Shown here: piece by piece, positions 63,606-64,000 of the stretch
Layout of the letters: the number at the start of each line of letters is the position of its first letter
Position numbering within the stretch: the stretch's first letter is position 1
Assembly (NCBI RefSeq): GCF_009911795.1
Contig: NZ_CP047898.1
Coordinates: forward strand, 4,092,001-4,156,000
Direction of reading: 5' to 3'
DNA length: 64,000 bases
Source: Pseudarthrobacter psychrotolerans
GTDB lineage: Bacteria; Actinomycetota; Actinomycetes; Actinomycetales; Micrococcaceae
Program-made: the position numbers and the translations under genes
The notes under the pieces: generated by a model
Database searches by the model: none
The model's input: the letters and a program-made list of their open reading frames with translations, nothing else
Told to the model about the DNA's origin: nothing

Positions 63606-64000
63606 GTGACAACAGCACCCAATGCCGCGTTTGTCCGTCGCTGGTCCCCTGCGCCCGGGATTGTTTTCCTGGGCCCGGTTGAAGGCTCGGGTCTTAAGGA
63701 CCGCAGCTACCTGCTGCAGCGCGGAGACGGGCAGATTGTGCAGCTTTCGGCGTTGCTCTATCTGGTGGTGGTCTCCATCTCGGCAGAGAAATCCCTCGAA
63801 GACACGGCGCGTGACATCAGCGACGCGTACGGCCGTGAGCTGGGCGTGACTGGGCTCCTCCACCTCATCGACAGGAGGCTGGCGCCGATGGGCCTGGTCC
63901 GCAACGCCGAGGCCGACGCGGCCGACGCTCCGACCCCGCCGAAGGCAGACCCGTTGCTGGCGCTGCGGCTGCGGGGAACGCTCGTTCCGGACAATGCAGT
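63606..64000 (+). CDS. Start of M50-like peptide metalloprotease with PqqD-like domain, cut by window end
   Basis: About 131 codons from GTG 63606 (GGGGAAA upstream; GTG 63597 also in frame). Residues about 15-100 (YLLQRGDGQIVQLSALLYLV, LEDTARDISDAYGREL, LIDRRLAPMGLV) have the winged-helix pattern of PqqD-like peptide-recognition domains. The following DPLLALRLRGTLVPDNA resembles the lead-in to the membrane domain of actinobacterial M50 peptide metalloproteases as I remember them. The catalytic HExxH would lie beyond the window, so this call is provisional. Confidence 0.6.
   Translation, partial: MTTAPNAAFVRRWSPAPGIVFLGPVEGSGLKDRSYLLQRGDGQIVQLSALLYLVVVSISAEKSLEDTARDISDAYGRELGVTGLLHLIDRRLAPMGLVRNAEADAADAPTPPKADPLLALRLRGTLVPDNA

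Overview
The window looks like a chromosomal segment of a high-GC actinobacterium of the Micrococcaceae, most likely Arthrobacter or Pseudarthrobacter. The grounds are the gene content (glyoxylate shunt beside a RamB-like regulator, DUF1684, DUF4916 and a group 1h hydrogenase), the frequent GTG starts, the tight ATGA/GTGA gene overlaps, and proteins rich in Ala and Gly. I saw no rRNA, tRNA, CRISPR array, transposase or prophage gene. No gene-free stretch exceeds about 300 bases.

Layout. 1-5737 (minus) is a sugar operon: a Gfo/Idh/MocA oxidoreductase, a frameshifted companion, a CUT1-type ABC importer and a sugar isomerase cut by the window edge. It faces a divergent ROK repressor. 7-9.5 kb holds a 2-hydroxyacid dehydrogenase and a CynX-type transporter. 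9.7-14.6 kb carries malate synthase and isocitrate lyase with a divergent RamB-like regulator. 14.7-19.5 kb is a two-component system with a TAXI binding protein, opposite a carboxylate permease. 19.7-25.3 kb holds pyruvate oxidase, a lipoprotein serpin, and a pyridoxine kinase/membrane protein/epimerase operon. 25.3-33.1 kb has a TetR regulator with two operators, a queuosine-precursor transporter, Tgt and several housekeeping or unknown genes. 33.1-37.1 kb is a ferric-iron ABC operon under an IdeR-type iron box, followed by an orphan FetB and a GH76 protein. 39.2-45.4 kb holds an SDR/acyl-CoA dehydrogenase pair, DUF1684 and PEP carboxylase. 45.5-48.6 kb is a FecCD-type ABC importer.

48.7-59.8 kb is a hydrogenase locus. 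One long minus-strand operon (hypA, hypB, hhyS, hhyL, a NifU/4-Cys protein, DUF5947, DUF6084, a 489-aa unknown, a 39-aa membrane peptide, a maturation protease, hypC) is flanked by a DUF6390 gene and a divergent nickel permease. This is the layout of a group 1h (actinobacterial, high-affinity) [NiFe] hydrogenase used to scavenge trace H2. hypD, hypE and hypF are not in the window.

The right edge (61.7-64 kb) is the most novel part. A SARP-type activator sits near two paralogous 64-66-residue peptides sharing an LLPxRETLF leader motif. A short hairpin lies between the two peptide genes. They are followed by the start of a protein with a PqqD-like N-terminal domain resembling actinobacterial M50 peptide metalloproteases. 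I read this as the left end of a RiPP cluster of unassigned class.

Two window-wide features matter to any user. First, a dispersed palindromic repeat (core ACGCTCTCTCACTT) occurs at five intergenic sites, mostly between convergent genes. Second, eight genes carry single frame shifts, seven of them at G/C runs of 4-5 bases where one extra base restores a conserved protein. That pattern suggests homopolymer under-calling in the assembly rather than eight real pseudogenes.
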